From positions 377,001 to 441,000 of the forward strand of contig QEYB01000725.1 of assembly GCA_017562135.1 (NCBI GenBank): a DNA stretch of 64,000 bases, in the 5' to 3' direction. The notes beneath the pieces were generated by a model that saw only the letters and a program-made list of their open reading frames with translations, did not search any database and had not been told where the DNA came from. The stretch is from Dipylidium caninum. Taxonomy: Eukaryota > Platyhelminthes > Cestoda > Cyclophyllidea > Dipylidiidae. Both the position numbers and the translations under genes were made by a program. Positions 26,186 to 36,925 of the stretch are shown here, one piece after another (the stretch's first letter is position 1; every line of letters begins with the position of its first letter).

Positions 26186-29100
26186 ATGACAGGCAGGGAT
26201 TCTGAAGCTTTGGGTTATATAACTTGGTGGGGTCTTAGCCCTGCTATAAACTTACTACCATCCGATTGTTACTTGGATGATACAAGTATTACCTATCTTT
26301 ATACCTACCTTAAGTCAACGTATTTTGTTTTGGATCTGGAGACTGTCGGCATATCTTGAAATCCATTTCCCATTCCATGGGATCTAATCAAAAGTATAAG
26401 GTAGGTCCTTTAATACGCAGTTATAAACAGTTTAACATGTTTGAAAGTGGCATAGAATTGATAGCACGTCAGATATTACAATTGTTTACAATAGGCTTGC
26501 CTACTGATGAATTGGGGATTCAAGGTAACTTGGTCGTACGCCACATGCTTCCTTCTAAGAAAAAACTGAGATCTTTTTAGAAGTTTATGGAAATACTCTT
26601 TTTCGAGAATCAACTGAGTCGTGGTTGGATAGTACGCTACTCAATTTATAGGGTAAATGTATGTTTTTAGTTACGCTTTACGTTAGAATTGTCACGGATA
26701 CTGGCATATTTGACAAAGTTTACCCTCACATCTCAATAAATAAATTGAAGTCAAAAGATCGCGACCGTTTGGAGTGCGTGTTTAAATCGTGGCGCAAAAA
26801 AAACCTGCCAAAATTCGAGATATCCACATATTGGTAATCTACAACTCTCTTGGATTTTTTGCTTGAGAATTTTCATTCGTGAAACTAAAACATCATTTTT
26901 GGAGCATTTTGCGTGACGTAAAACGCTGAAATGTCTTAACGTCTTTTTTGTGTAGATGGATAAAATGCGGGTAGTACAACTGGGAAAAGAGTAGTCTCTG
27001 TGGGAGTATTCCAGATTTTTGTAAATATTGTTCAAATATTCTAGTGGTCCTTATTGTGAGGATCTGTCCACTATTTAGGCATTTTTTGCCTAACCCCCAA
27101 AATCCTTTGTTTAGGAGCACCTTTTGAGTAAGGAAGAGGGAGAGGTAGATTACAGACAAGTTCACAACTCCCATAAAAGCAATAGTCGACACCAACGACG
27201 TGTTTTTTTCTTTGTGACACAATTATTTTTCAAGATTGATTTAACAAAAAAACCCCATATGATGTCTGACTGACTTCATCAACCGCCAGGGACTCGAGGG
27301 TTCGACAACATCTCGGTGTACGGTACGATGCCATCCCCAACATCTTCGACTGGGATTGTTCCATCGTTCTTCGCGATCGAGGCGTATGAATCTGTCACTT
27401 TGCTTTTGATTATTTTGCTTATTTGTTGTTTATTAAAATTTATTGTAATCGGTTGTAATGGAAATGAGAAATAGTTTTGTTTGTAAATACGGTCTCAGTG
27501 CTGTGTCTAATTCATATTTCCAGATTAAAACAATCGACAATCGTGAATACAGCCGATGGCGAAGCACGGGCATCGCATTCACTCCACGACAGGCCAGCTA
27601 CCTTTCGCCCAACCGAAGTCTGGCCTCCCCGCGCTACTTCTCGCACCGCTACTGCGCAGGCGACCTGGGCGGAACGACCCTGATCGGCTACTGGGGCGAT
27701 ATCGTCTGCTCCCCGTACTTGGCCTTCGGCACCTGCACGGACCGCTCTCCGGAGCTGGCCAGGACGCTGCCCGGCGGACGAGTGGTCTATGGTGCCTCGG
27801 TGCTGTCCGAAGTGAATTTGAGGTGCCTCCTGTGGGAGGCGACACACGGCAGAAGGGCTCCACCCTCCATTGCTTCTGTGCAGTTTGGCATGGAAGGAGA
27901 AGGTAGACACCTGCTTCGCTCTGCTCTTTGTCAAGAACACAGAACTTGCCTTTTAATCGGTATTTAAGGAACGAGTATCACTGAGCTTCATTCCTTGGAC
28001 GTTGGTAGCTTTGAAGTCTTTGCTGAAGGGCAAATTTAGACCATTGGCTGCATATTCATCCCACTCCGACAGACTTTTCTCTCATGTCCCAGTAATCTCC
28101 TTTACGACTCGTACAGTCCATGGTGGCGACGATGGAAAGAATCCTCTGCTCATGGCAATGTCACAAGTCTTTTCTTCGGTTTTCAATATCCAAAGTTATT
28201 TTTCCAGCCAACTTGATAGACACTGTAACATGTCATTCAAGACAATCTCCAGTTGAGCCTTTTTTTCCACAGACGACACTCCCGACGCGAGGACAGAGGC
28301 GGAGAAGGAAAGTGCTGGCGGATGTGGTGAGTCGTGTGCCTTCTTGCTCAGTTTAGCTCTTACCGCAGCTACTTTCAGACATTTTGCACTGGGAGGTGGA
28401 AGATGGATCGTTCCAGGCTTCGTCAACGAACTAGTCTTCTAACTGTGCGATTAGTGTGCTTCAAGTCACTCGCTACTTTTCGTCCTGAGTGATGGCTTTG
28501 AAATGTCGCCTAAGAAATTAGATAAAGGTAGTCATAATGGGAACGGAGAGAGAACAGAATTTTGGTGCCGATCTACTAAAAGTACTGAAGGGGGTGGCGG
28601 TCCAACTCCCCATTTTTCACTCCGTCCACAGGTGTGGTGTTGTGCCCGTGGCTGGAGAGCTAACTGCGCCCGTGGGCACAATAGGGGAGTGGCGCAACCC
28701 CTCTTTCATGCCTCAAGCAAATCTCACTTCAAAGTTTGTTTCAGTGGAAGAAAATGTCAATCTGTGTCAACGGTTCGAAGTCGAATTCTACTCCACCAGC
28801 ACAACCTTCGTGGATCTTAGCACACGTCTTCGCTCCAAGTTCATCGGGGAGACGGACAGGGCGTCGGTCATTTACGTTGGCTGCTCGTCACTCGTCCTCC
28901 TCGAAAAGGCCTCCAACCACCTCCTCGACGTATGCACTCATGACTGCCGCCTCATCATCGAGTCCGTTCTGTGAGTGTGCCGCACTTCTGTGTGTGTTGG
29001 CAACAATCCTTCGCACCCACTGACTTGTAGCCTCCCGAGCAGGTACATCGTGGGAATGAAGGAAGAGGCGATTCGGGGCTACGTGCAAAGGGCGGGGGAG

Positions 29101-29381
29101 ATAGCCACTTCGCTCGGATTCAAGGTTTGTCTTAAATTATCTACTCAAATTATTTAAGTAACATGTTGGTTGCAATGGTGGGCGTTTTTTCGCTTTATGA
29201 CTTCCCCTTCCTCCTCCTCCTCAGCTCTCCTGCCTCTGTCTTTCATACCTTCTTCTTCTTCTTCTTCTTCTTCATATTCTTATTCGTTTCACAGCCGGAG
29301 CGGACTTTCGACGCCATGACTGACCACCACCTCTACTTCGTTCGGGACAGTGAGGCGAGCGTCGATGGGACGGTTGGATGA
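26186..29381 (+). CDS. DNAAF3: Dynein axonemal assembly factor 3
   Basis: DNAAF3 acts in the cytoplasm to pre-assemble outer and inner dynein arms, so it marks motile cilia or sperm flagella. Exons are 26186-26285, 26315-26400, 26431-26524, 26560-26631, 26671-26833, 27290-27383, 27524-27902, 28273-28326, about 28532 (or 28583)-28970, 29031-29124 and 29295-29381. All phases agree. The N-terminus ITWWGLSPAINLL matches the family WWGLSPALDL. Next come FGSGDCRHILKSI, the conserved IFLEVYGN, then DSRVRQHLGVRYDA. After that come RWRSTGIAF, PNRSLAS and GYWGDIVCSPYLAFG (DUF4470 and DUF4471 landmarks). The C-terminal part has VIYVGCSSLVLLEKASN and ERTFDAMTDHHLYFV. Predicted length is about 553 or 536 aa, against 541 in human. 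The first four introns are 29, 30, 35 and 39 nt. The start of exon 9 is the least certain boundary. Confidence 0.92.
29250..29275. repeat. (TTC)n polypyrimidine run ahead of the last DNAAF3 exon
   Basis: Short TTC repeat in the final intron, just upstream of the acceptor at 29294. It probably serves as an extended polypyrimidine tract. Confidence 0.7.
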
Positions 29382-29959
29382 CTGTTGCCAGTTCGCAGAT
29401 CTACTTGGCCCTATTCCTCTTTCTTGGATAAACCTTCGTCTTTTTATGCACTTCACTTGTTACCAGCCCTGAATGCCTCCTTTTCTCTACCTCAGCCGCG
29501 AGACATGTGCAGCAGTGCATATCCGGCCTGAATTCCTTCATGACGAAGTGAATAGCACCATCCAATTGGAAGAAGGCTAATTTTGGCCTCACTAAGTTGC
29601 CTCCTCATCAAAATGTCTAACGCTTTATGCGTTTGGATCCCACCTGTGAACTGGTAAAATGCCGAACAACTTCAGACAGACGATTTTGCACGTTGTCGGC
29701 GGATAAGTTTTTCGCCTCTAGTGGTTCCCCTTTCGCGTCTCTCAACTTTTCACTGCCGATTTAGTGGATGTGGATAGCAGCGGAGGACGAAACCGTGGCC
29801 CCCATTGGGGCGAGTCGCCATGCCCCACGGGGCCCGTCCTCCTCGCTTTCACTCTGCGAGGCCTTCACCTACTGCAATGCCGGACAAAATTAAGCTTTGT
29901 CCATCTTGCAAACCCCGAACGATGGCCAAATCCTTCCCCGTGGTATACGACGTCCTGGA

Positions 29960-30666
29960 GGGCGGGGACTTCACCCTCGTCACTTGGCGGCTCATTATAC
30001 TCCACACCGACTCAGTTACCACAGCGTCTTCGCTGGTCAAATCTTCTTCCTCCCCGTTGTGCCGTGGGTCATCGAGACTCCCTTTGTCTGGAGCCAAAGT
30101 GGCTGCGAGGCCACTGCGGTGCCGTGCGTAGGGAGGCAGCCCCGTGTCGATCCCAGTCAGCTGCTGTCTCTCCTCCGCCTTCGGAAGTCGTCAGTCACAC
30201 ACTGACAACCTAGTCAAGTCAATCATAACGACATGAGGGTTGTTTTGGCTCCACTAGTTCACCGTTGACGTCAATTTGTCAAGAGGAGAGGCGAGGACAC
30301 GCACACTGTTTGTGCCTGACTTCGTGTAAGGCGGAGGCGCCCTTTTAGCTAATTTAATAAACATGTACTTCCGTGAAGTGGTGTGCAAATCACGCGCGGA
30401 ACCGCCTCGAATGCCCCGAGGTTTGGCGGTACCACGACCGCGCCCGACTGAGCTCTCGCGACGGCGGAGGCAGCAAGTTGGCCGGGCGCGTGTCCCGACC
30501 CGGAGGACGCAAGGGGGCCCTCGGCGGCGCGGTCTGCCCCGACCACGTGTGCCAGCCAACCGCCTTCGTCAGCAGGGGCGCCGACCAGCTCGTTTGGGTC
30601 CTCACCGACGCCTGCGTCGCAAGATCGAAGGGCGAATTCCCCGGCGGAAGCAACTCACCCGAATGA
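29960..30666 (+). CDS. Possible two-exon gene, unidentified, 5' end unresolved
   Basis: Two stretches have protein-like text and C/G-rich third codon positions. The first (about 29960-30127) reads AAHYTPHRLSYHSVFAGQ and PFVWSQSGCEATAVPC and ends at a gtaggg donor in phase 0. The second (30379-30666) follows an aag acceptor in phase 0. It reads NRLECPEVWRYHDRARL and CPDHVCQPTAFVSRGADQ, ending in TGA. Joining them gives a cysteine-containing protein fragment I do not recognise. No start codon or signal exon was found, and the acceptor lacks a good pyrimidine tract. It could be two unrelated open stretches. It lies at the transition from AT-rich to GC-rich DNA. Confidence 0.22.
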
Positions 30667-31087
30667 CCCGACACTCGACTTCCTGCGGTCAACACGAGGG
30701 TGTCGCCCACCCCGCCAACAGCTTCGCCCCATCGAACAGACGACCTCCTGCCACCGCACCCTACAAAACAGGCCTCGCAGTCATTGTGGTTTGGTTGACC
30801 CTTCCGATTTGCCGTAGGAAGGGCCGAAGAATGAGCCCCGTGGGCCACAGCATTAACTTTTACCGAGAGTAAAGGTTAAGCATGATGATGGCGAGTGCGT
30901 TTTAAGGTGAAAACGGGCAGCAGTCAATCCTCTATCCGTCTCTCTTTTTCTCTCTCGCCCTCTCTCATCCCCCGCCGCCCCGCCTCACTCACAGGCTCCG
31001 CTAACATCTGCCTCGTGCACGCCGACGCATCGAGTGGAATTACGGGAAATGAGGCGAATTAACAGTGTGTGTGCGCGGGTGCGTGTT

Positions 31088-31125
<38 letters not shown>

Positions 31126-31517
31126 CACACAGCAGTGTGTAATTAGGCGCACAAGTATCAATTCCGTTGGAGAGGCATCGCCACTCGAGCGGCTCGGCGG
31201 CTCCGCCCCGCCGCCCCCCGCGCAATTAGGCGGCGCGGCGGACCGCCCGACCGCCCGCGGGGCGGCTGTTTCCTGCGCCGTGGAAGGCCGCGCGGCGTGG
31301 ACAAGCGAACTCGCTAATCTACATTTTATTCCGTAGACGTAAATCCATTGCAGAGAGACTCCTTGCGGTGGGGCGTGTGATGGGGATGGAAAAGCGGCGG
31401 AAGGGAGGCGGGGAGGCCAGTGCCTGGCCGTCAGCAGCTCGAAGGCGTCTGGGCGGAGATTGCGTGTTGTGCTCCGGGGACGAGGCGGACCCCGAGGCGC
31501 GAGGGAGGCGCGGCGCC
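30667..31517. other. Gene-free stretch with simple repeats
   Basis: No supported exon. Contains a (GT)n-(GA)n compound microsatellite at about 31086-31126 and GC-rich low-complexity sequence. Confidence 0.5.
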
Positions 31518-32416
31518 TCAGTAATGCTGGACCCAGTCACGGCGTCGCGACTCCTTCCTGTGCTTCTCCAACGACTCGTCCTTGTGTCCGTGCTTCACCT
31601 TACGACTGCTGCGAACGTAATCCACGTCGCCGTACCACCTCTGCTTCCTCAGGCTCTTCCTGAACTCCTTAATGCCCTTAAAAACATTTTTGCGCAACTC
31701 CTCCAACTCCGGCGGCGGCGGCTTCTGCTGCGGCTGTTGTTGTTGCTGCCCTGCGCCCTGGGCCTGGCCGGACTGTTGTGGCGGCGGCATCTGCTGGAAG
31801 TGCTGCTGCGGGTTCCCCGTCGCCTGCGCGTCGGGTGCTGGTACGGTCCGGTGTCGTAGGCGCCGCCCCACGGCGCTTTGCAGTTGTGGCGGTGCGGGGA
31901 GCCATAGTCCATGGGGGTGATGAGCGACTTGCTCCGTTTCGACCTGCTCTTGTCGCGTCTGGAACTCCTGCCCGCGCGGCGGGAGTGCGGACGCTCCTCC
32001 CAGTGGCCGCCGCGGTGGGCGTGCGCGAAGCGACTCTCCTCACTCGAGCTCTCGCTGCTCTCATCGTCGCTCCCCTCCAAGCCGTAGCGATATTTCTGCC
32101 ACTGATGCTGATACTGACGATGCTGACATTTTTTGTTGTGGCTGGGATGTTGCCAGTAATCACGACTCCGACTACATCCCATGGAGTGCCTTCGACGCAT
32201 CCCCGACCGACACCCATTGTTGTCGCGGCTGTGGCTGTGGCCGTTGCACTGGTCGCGGGTGCGGGTGTGGCTGCGGTTCAGACTCCGCGCACCGTCGTGT
32301 TGGCCGCGGTGCTGGTGTTGGCCATTGTGTCGGCAGCGCGACTCGCTGTGCGAATTGCCCTGTTTCGTCTTCTGAATGTGCTGCACTCGATGCCGACTGC
32401 AGACGTGCTGCGCCAT
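31518..32416 (-). CDS. Gene D: His/Gln/Arg-rich protein, intronless, with a one-base frameshift
   Basis: An ORF of 899 bp begins at ATG 32414-32416, about 37 nt downstream of a TATA-like box, and ends at TGA 31518. It is not a multiple of three. The upstream frame is sensible to about 31835 and the downstream frame from there to the stop; one extra base in the GGG/CCC run at 31833-31835 would join them into 299 codons. Upstream text is rich in His, Arg, Ser and Gln, followed by an acidic Ser/Glu patch (SDDESSESSSEES) and an RS/KR patch. Downstream text is Gln/Pro-rich, then charged and probably helical (ELEELRKNVFKGIKEF). It ends DWVQHY. No signal peptide or known domain is seen. This is either an assembly error or a young pseudogene; function is unknown. 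Confidence 0.45.
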
Positions 32417-32448
32417 CGGGAGCCTCCGCCGAGTTCCGGGGCGGCGCC

Positions 32449-32457
32449 TTATTATAC
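32449..32457 (-). promoter_or_regulatory. TATA-like box of gene D
   Basis: Reads GTATAATAA on the minus strand, about 37 nt before the proposed ATG. The spacing resembles that of genes A, B and C (about 40 nt). Confidence 0.4.
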
Positions 32458-32464
32458 GGCGCAC

Positions 32465-33681
32465 TCCGGGTTGTCAATTAGAATTACCCGGTCCAACCTA
32501 TCACGCCGCCCTCTAATTCACTTAGCCTCTCCCCACGCCAAAGAGCGGAGGCGCACCCGCAGACGCTCTTTGGCGTATTGAAATTCCTTCTGACAAATCA
32601 CCGCCACCTCCTCCGCGGCTGCTCTTGTAGGCCAGTTCTCTGCGAAACTCTCAAGATGCAGACTGCTTTTGAGCCTTTAGGTGGGAAATTTTCACGAGGC
32701 AGCAGCGGGGAGGGCAAATTGTGGGAAAATGGCTGAGCGGTTGACTCATTTGGCGCGATTTTAATAGTGGAAATAATTGGGGTGTTGCGCGAGGACCGCC
32801 TCCTCGCCCCGCCTAATTCAATTTGACCCGCAGGCAGCACCGCGGAGCCTCGTCCCGCGCTCACGGCCCGAAGGCGCTGCGGTGACAGGGCGCCTCTCCC
32901 GCCGCCACTCCGCTCCGAGTGAGCCTCGACATGAGGCGGGCGCTACGACCCGACAAGCGCCCCGCGCTGTCACGTCCCCTTGGCAGCGCGGGTGACACCA
33001 CTGCCAGCCTTGCCGCGTCTAAGCAGGCGCCGGGGGGACCCGGTTTTATCGCCCCGAGAGACGGCGGGAGAAGAGTCGCCCGCAACACACGAGCCGCTCC
33101 AACTGGCGCGGGTGAACCGCCCAACTTCCGAGGGGTCCGCGCCGAGACTCGCTCAAGGCGGACCGGCACGGTGGGCCTCTCCTTAGCCACGTGGACCGTT
33201 CGGGTCACGCAGGGTCTGACGCGAAGTCTTACGGCTTCAAGTACGACGTGATGATAATGCAAGTGAAACCACGGCATGCAAGTCAGAAAGTGGATTCACA
33301 GAGGCGAGGCTTATGCCTAGCCGCGCCAACTCACTCCTCCCACAGCAGCGAGCATGGCAGTCAGGGCAATAGGAGGTGCTGGAGAAAGTGGCTCCAACTA
33401 AACCTTTGAGATGAACACTTTGGTAGGGAATAATGCTGCTTTCTGTCCAGAGCTCAAAGTACTGGAAAAAATCTATCAAAATGGCGAATTAGTTGGATAG
33501 AAGTCCTTAAAATGTGAAAACTAGGAAATTGACAGCAGACATGAAAAGGGCTCGTTTGACCTGCAATATGGAATAGTGGTGGATTTGGAATGAGAAGGCA
33601 CGCCGAGAAGAGGGTAAAGAAGGTCTCTTTTTAGGCAGAACACCTGGTTTAATCGGGCAGTGTGCCGAGGTGTACGAAACT
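32465..33681. other. No supported gene
   Basis: GC-rich to about 33.2 kb, then more balanced. A long hydrophobic plus-strand frame (31778-32581) is an antisense shadow of gene D. A minus-strand TATA-like GATAAAA near 33045 precedes an ATGTCG at about 32930, but no splice donor follows it. Confidence 0.4.
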
Positions 33682-33992
33682 AGGTCTTCAAACTGTCCTT
33701 CATCATTCATGGCCTCACTATCGAATACGAAGTAGAGGTGGTGTACAGCCATGACGTCGACAGTAGGCTCTAGCTGCAAAAAGAAGTAGACACAGGAGAC
33801 AGAGCAGGTGAACAGTAAGAGACGCAAAAAACGCCAGCTACTGAAGAATATGTTGCTTAATCGATTTCAGTAGACATTTTGAAATAGGATCTTGGATCTT
33901 TAGCACGCAGCCTCAAATCGCCTGCTCGGTAGGCTACAAGTTGGTGGACGCGAGGAATTGCTGCCAACACAAACAGAAGTGCGGCGGACTCG
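33682..33992 (-). pseudogene. DNAAF3: Inverted partial duplicate of the DNAAF3 3' end
   Basis: Read on the minus strand, this segment aligns by eye with about 28955-29385. It covers the intron after exon 9 (ttctgtttgtgttggcagcaat against ttctgtgtgtgttggcaacaat), the acceptor and start of exon 10, the next intron, and the last exon. The last exon reads AVHHLYFVFDSEA here and TDHHLYFVRDSEA in the gene. Exon 10 is damaged: about 26 nt are missing at 33919-33921, between gagcagg and cgatt. Introns are retained, so this is a DNA-level duplication and not a retrocopy. It is too short and broken to be functional. Confidence 0.85.
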
Positions 33993-34069
33993 CCAAGGAG
34001 GACGAGCGACGAGCAGCCAACGCAAATGGCGGATTCCTTGTCCGTCTACTCGACCTCACTAGCGTACAC

Positions 34070-34270
34070 TCTGCGAGGCGTGAGGCAGACGCTCTCCTCC
34101 CGCGACGCCGAGCCCTCCTCGACCCGCGCGGCGCCGGACTCTCGAGTCGCCTGCCGTGCAGTCTGCGCCTTCACATGGCATCGAGTTTGTGCCCGTCGAT
34201 GATGTCCCCCGTCCCGGCCAATCGCCACACGTCTTCGTCGCACACACGATCGATATGCGTGCGTGCATGT
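34070..34270 (+). repeat. Inverted repeat, copy 1, with conserved coding-like frame
   Basis: Pairs in inverted orientation with 35910-36117. On the plus strand it reads VQSAPSHGIEFVPVDDVPRP followed by GQSPHVFVAHT. Differences from copy 2 in this frame include several synonymous third-position changes, which suggests a duplicated exon. A possible acceptor present in copy 2 (cctcctag) is altered here to cctcctcg and followed by an insertion. No known family is recognised. Confidence 0.75.
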
Positions 34271-34439
34271 GTTCGCGTACCGCCAGGTGACGCTGGTCCA
34301 GATACGATTCCCCTTCTTCCCCGTCCCACGCCCGCTCAAACCACGCCTCACAGACTGTACTGCTGCCAGTGCCACCTGATGGCTCGAGGTGGTCGTGGCG
34401 GTGTTGCGAACGTACGTGAAGAGGGCGGAGAAGAGGCGG

Positions 34440-35260
34440 CGCAGGTGGAGGAGGAGGAGGAGGAAGAAGGGGCCCGTTTAGCGGCTGATGCACCCAGCCT
34501 ATCAGTTAACACCAGAATCTCAGATCTCTGCGTGTCACATCCCTTGTGAAGGCAGCGGCGGCCAGTTGGCCAGCCTCATCCCATCCGCAATCGCAGCCAA
34601 TCGGACGGCGTCGACTAGGCCGCGACGCTCAGCACAGACCACCGCCAGCTCACGAGGGCGGCAGTCGTGCGTCTCGGAGGGCGAGGCCGGCAGGAGAAGC
34701 CAGAACGCGAGGCGGGAGGTGCCGGAAACCAAAGGACTAGCGCCCCCAGCCCCGACGCCGCGTCGTCGGGACCGCCCATTCCCAGTCCCGCGCACCAGCC
34801 TGCTAACGTGTCTCCACGCGCAGGCGGTGATTTCTCAACAAGTCGTTCTCGAATTAGCTGCACCCGAGTGCGTGTGACTGACCAGCCTCGAGCTGTCTGC
34901 ATTGTCAGAGAGGGTGAGCCTTTGGCGACCCCGCGTCACTCGGCAAGGGTCGACGAAGTCGAGCGGCCCTGCCGACAGCGTCGCCGCGTCAGTCGCGCAC
35001 TCCACCGGGAGGCTCTCGTGCCCGCGGATGCGGCAATTACGGTTCAATTACACGGCGTTACAAAACACTTCCTGCAATTTTGCACGAGCCACAACCTCGC
35101 CACTGTGCGGAGTTGGCAAGGGGGCGGCGGTGCACCAATCGCCGTCGGGCGCTCGGTGGCGGGCCAATCGGGCGAGGGAGGTCGGCCACCCCGCCGAGCT
35201 CGTCTCGATGGCGGGGGGCGTCCCCTCACGCCCCATAATTGAGGCGTAATTGCCGCACCC
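34440..35260. other. GC-rich intergenic stretch upstream of gene A
   Basis: No supported gene. A (GGA)n run lies near 34447-34470. The 191-codon plus-strand frame at 34667-35242 has no domain and runs into the promoter of gene A. Confidence 0.4.
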
Positions 35261-35266
35261 TCGAGC

Positions 35267-35273
35267 ATATAAA
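35267..35273 (+). promoter_or_regulatory. TATA box of gene A
   Basis: ATATAAA, 41 nt upstream of the ATG. This implies a 5' UTR of only about 10 nt if transcription starts 25-30 nt downstream. Confidence 0.75.
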
Positions 35274-35307
35274 CACCGCAATCAAGACTGGGTCCAACTC
35301 CACGACG

Positions 35308-35715
35308 ATGTCGGTAAGTGGCAGACGCCGCGTCGGGGGTTTTGTCTCTGTCCCCCGCCTCCTTGACTACGTCCCCTCCTCTCTGCGATTTCAGGCCTTC
35401 CGTTTCGTTCTTCTCCTCGCCATCTGCTTCCAGGTCTTCGACTTCACCGAGGGTACTTTTTAACTGTTTGCGTTTCCCTCAGCCCTGACCAGTCAGCGCC
35501 TGCTGAACTGCGGGCCGAAGGGGCGGGGCGAGGAGGCTAAAGCGGTCCTCTTTCTCCTCTTAGGATTCGACCACCGCGGCGGACGCGACCACGGGCGGCC
35601 CCACGAAGAGGCCCACTGGGACGACGAGATGCTCGGCTACGATGAACACGCCTACCACGAGCCCTGGAGAGGGTGGCGCCGATCCGAGCACCTCCCACGG
35701 CACGGATTCGCGTAG
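35308..35715 (+). CDS. Gene A: small secreted His/Asp/Glu-rich protein (family A/B/C)
   Basis: Three exons: 35308-35313 (ATG TCG, then gtaagt), 35395-35452 (58 nt) and 35564-35715, with all phases consistent. The precursor is 71 aa. Exon 2 encodes a hydrophobic signal core, AFRFVLLLAICFQVFDFTE. The mature part begins GFDHRGGRDHGRPHEE and is rich in His, Asp, Glu, Arg, Tyr and Trp. It has no cysteine, so it is neither a typical knottin toxin nor a protease inhibitor. The first exon encodes only Met-Ser. Genes B and C have the same plan, and the signal exon is exactly 58 nt in all three. Composition rec­alls flatworm eggshell (vitelline) precursors, but that is a guess. Function unknown. Confidence 0.82.
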
Positions 35716-35732
35716 CGCCCGTCCTGGTGATT

Positions 35733-35738
35733 AATAAA
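35733..35738 (+). terminator. Polyadenylation signal of gene A (AATAAA)
   Basis: AATAAA begins 18 nt after the stop codon, giving a very short 3' UTR. This supports gene A as a compact real gene. Confidence 0.8.
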
Positions 35739-35909
35739 CACACTTGTTGTCGCCCCTTCTACCTCCGCCTTCGTCCGACCGGGCTGGGCCGTGGGAGCGC
35801 CGACGCCGAGCCGACCACTCGACGTTGGTTTATCACACACCGCATCCTCGGGGGTGCAAGTCGTAGGTTTGAGTTCGGGACTGGCTCCACGGATATGTCG
35901 GCACACGCA

Positions 35910-36117
35910 CACACATGCATGCGTTTCGATCGTGTGTGTGCGACGAAGACGTGTGGCGATTGGTCGGGACGGGGGACATCGTCCACAGACACAATCTCGG
36001 CGCCGTGTGCGGGCGCAGACTGCACGGCAGGCAGCTCGAGGGTCTAGGAGGGCTCGGCGTCGGGTGGGGGAGTGGGGGGTGGGGGAGGAAGGTGAGCGTC
36101 TGCTTCACGCCTCGCAG
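35910..36117 (-). repeat. Inverted repeat, copy 2, with conserved coding-like frame
   Basis: Mate of 34070-34270. On the minus strand it reads VQSAPAHGAEIVSVDDVPRP and then DQSPHVFVAHT. It is preceded by a pyrimidine tract and tag acceptor (cctcctag) directly before ACC CTC GAG. The frame stays open to about 35759, close to the 3' end of gene A. The pair brackets gene A. Confidence 0.75.
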
Positions 36118-36129
36118 TAGTGGCTGCAA

Positions 36130-36925
36130 GCGGGTTTGGGAGGGAGACAGGCGCTGGTGGCAATCAGCGCGCACTCTGGCAATGCACTTCAGGTTGCCAA
36201 CGCCAGACTGGTGAGTTGGCGGAGAGGCACCCGACGCGGAGGGACGGAGAGTAACCGAGCGACAAGAGGCCGGTCTGCTTGTCTGTTCCCCTGACACGAG
36301 CCACGCAGGTGTGGGCGGGTAGAGGTGGTGACTGACAGCGAGCGACACAGAGGAGTTGGGAGGCGCGCGTCAGCGACGAGGAGTGAATAAAGAGCAGTTG
36401 GGGCTCGTCGACCCTGGATCGTCCGCCTCCGCCCGAAATCAGGGCTTGGGGTGTTTCGAAGGCTCAGACAATGATTGAGTGCGGTCGAGGCTCGTGAGGA
36501 CGACCTCCACGCCTCCATCTGATTCATCGCTTTTGGGTTTGGAAAGCGGAAACCGTGGCAAACAAAGTCTCTCATTTCCTTTCGCTCTCCGCCTCGTCTT
36601 TCCACTTTCCCTCTGCCTCTTTCACACACGCACTTTCTCTCCTGCTTCTCGTCCCCTTTTGATGGCGTTGTATTCGCCGTCTTCAAGAAAGCGCAACAGC
36701 GCCATGCAACTGGACGAGCAAACCATTCAAACCGAAATACCGCTCCACGCGGTGCCGACCACCCAGCCCCCGTCTTGAAGCAGAAGACGGGTAAAGCAGT
36801 CAGGGAGACTTCGATTTGGACTCATCTCAGATTATGCATTAAGAATCAAACGGAAAGCGAGAAGGTTGGCGAGTAGATAAGCGGAAAATAGAGCAGTACC
36901 ACGAGTGACGCTCTGGCCGCGGCTA
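36130..36925. other. No supported gene
   Basis: GC-rich, between the inverted repeat and the 3' end of gene B. A 165-codon minus-strand frame at 36189-36686 has no signal, domain or splice framing. Confidence 0.4.

Noticed and set aside
31680..31900. Short intron instead of a frameshift in gene D
   Set aside because: All GT..AG pairs tried across the junction have lengths divisible by three, so none restores the frame.
31778..32581. 267-codon hydrophobic frame, plus strand
   Set aside because: Exact antisense of gene D: His/Gln codons read backwards give Val/Leu/Ala. No promoter or start context.
34667..35242. 191-codon open frame, plus strand
   Set aside because: Low-complexity Arg/Gly/Pro text that ends at the gene A promoter; no coding signature.
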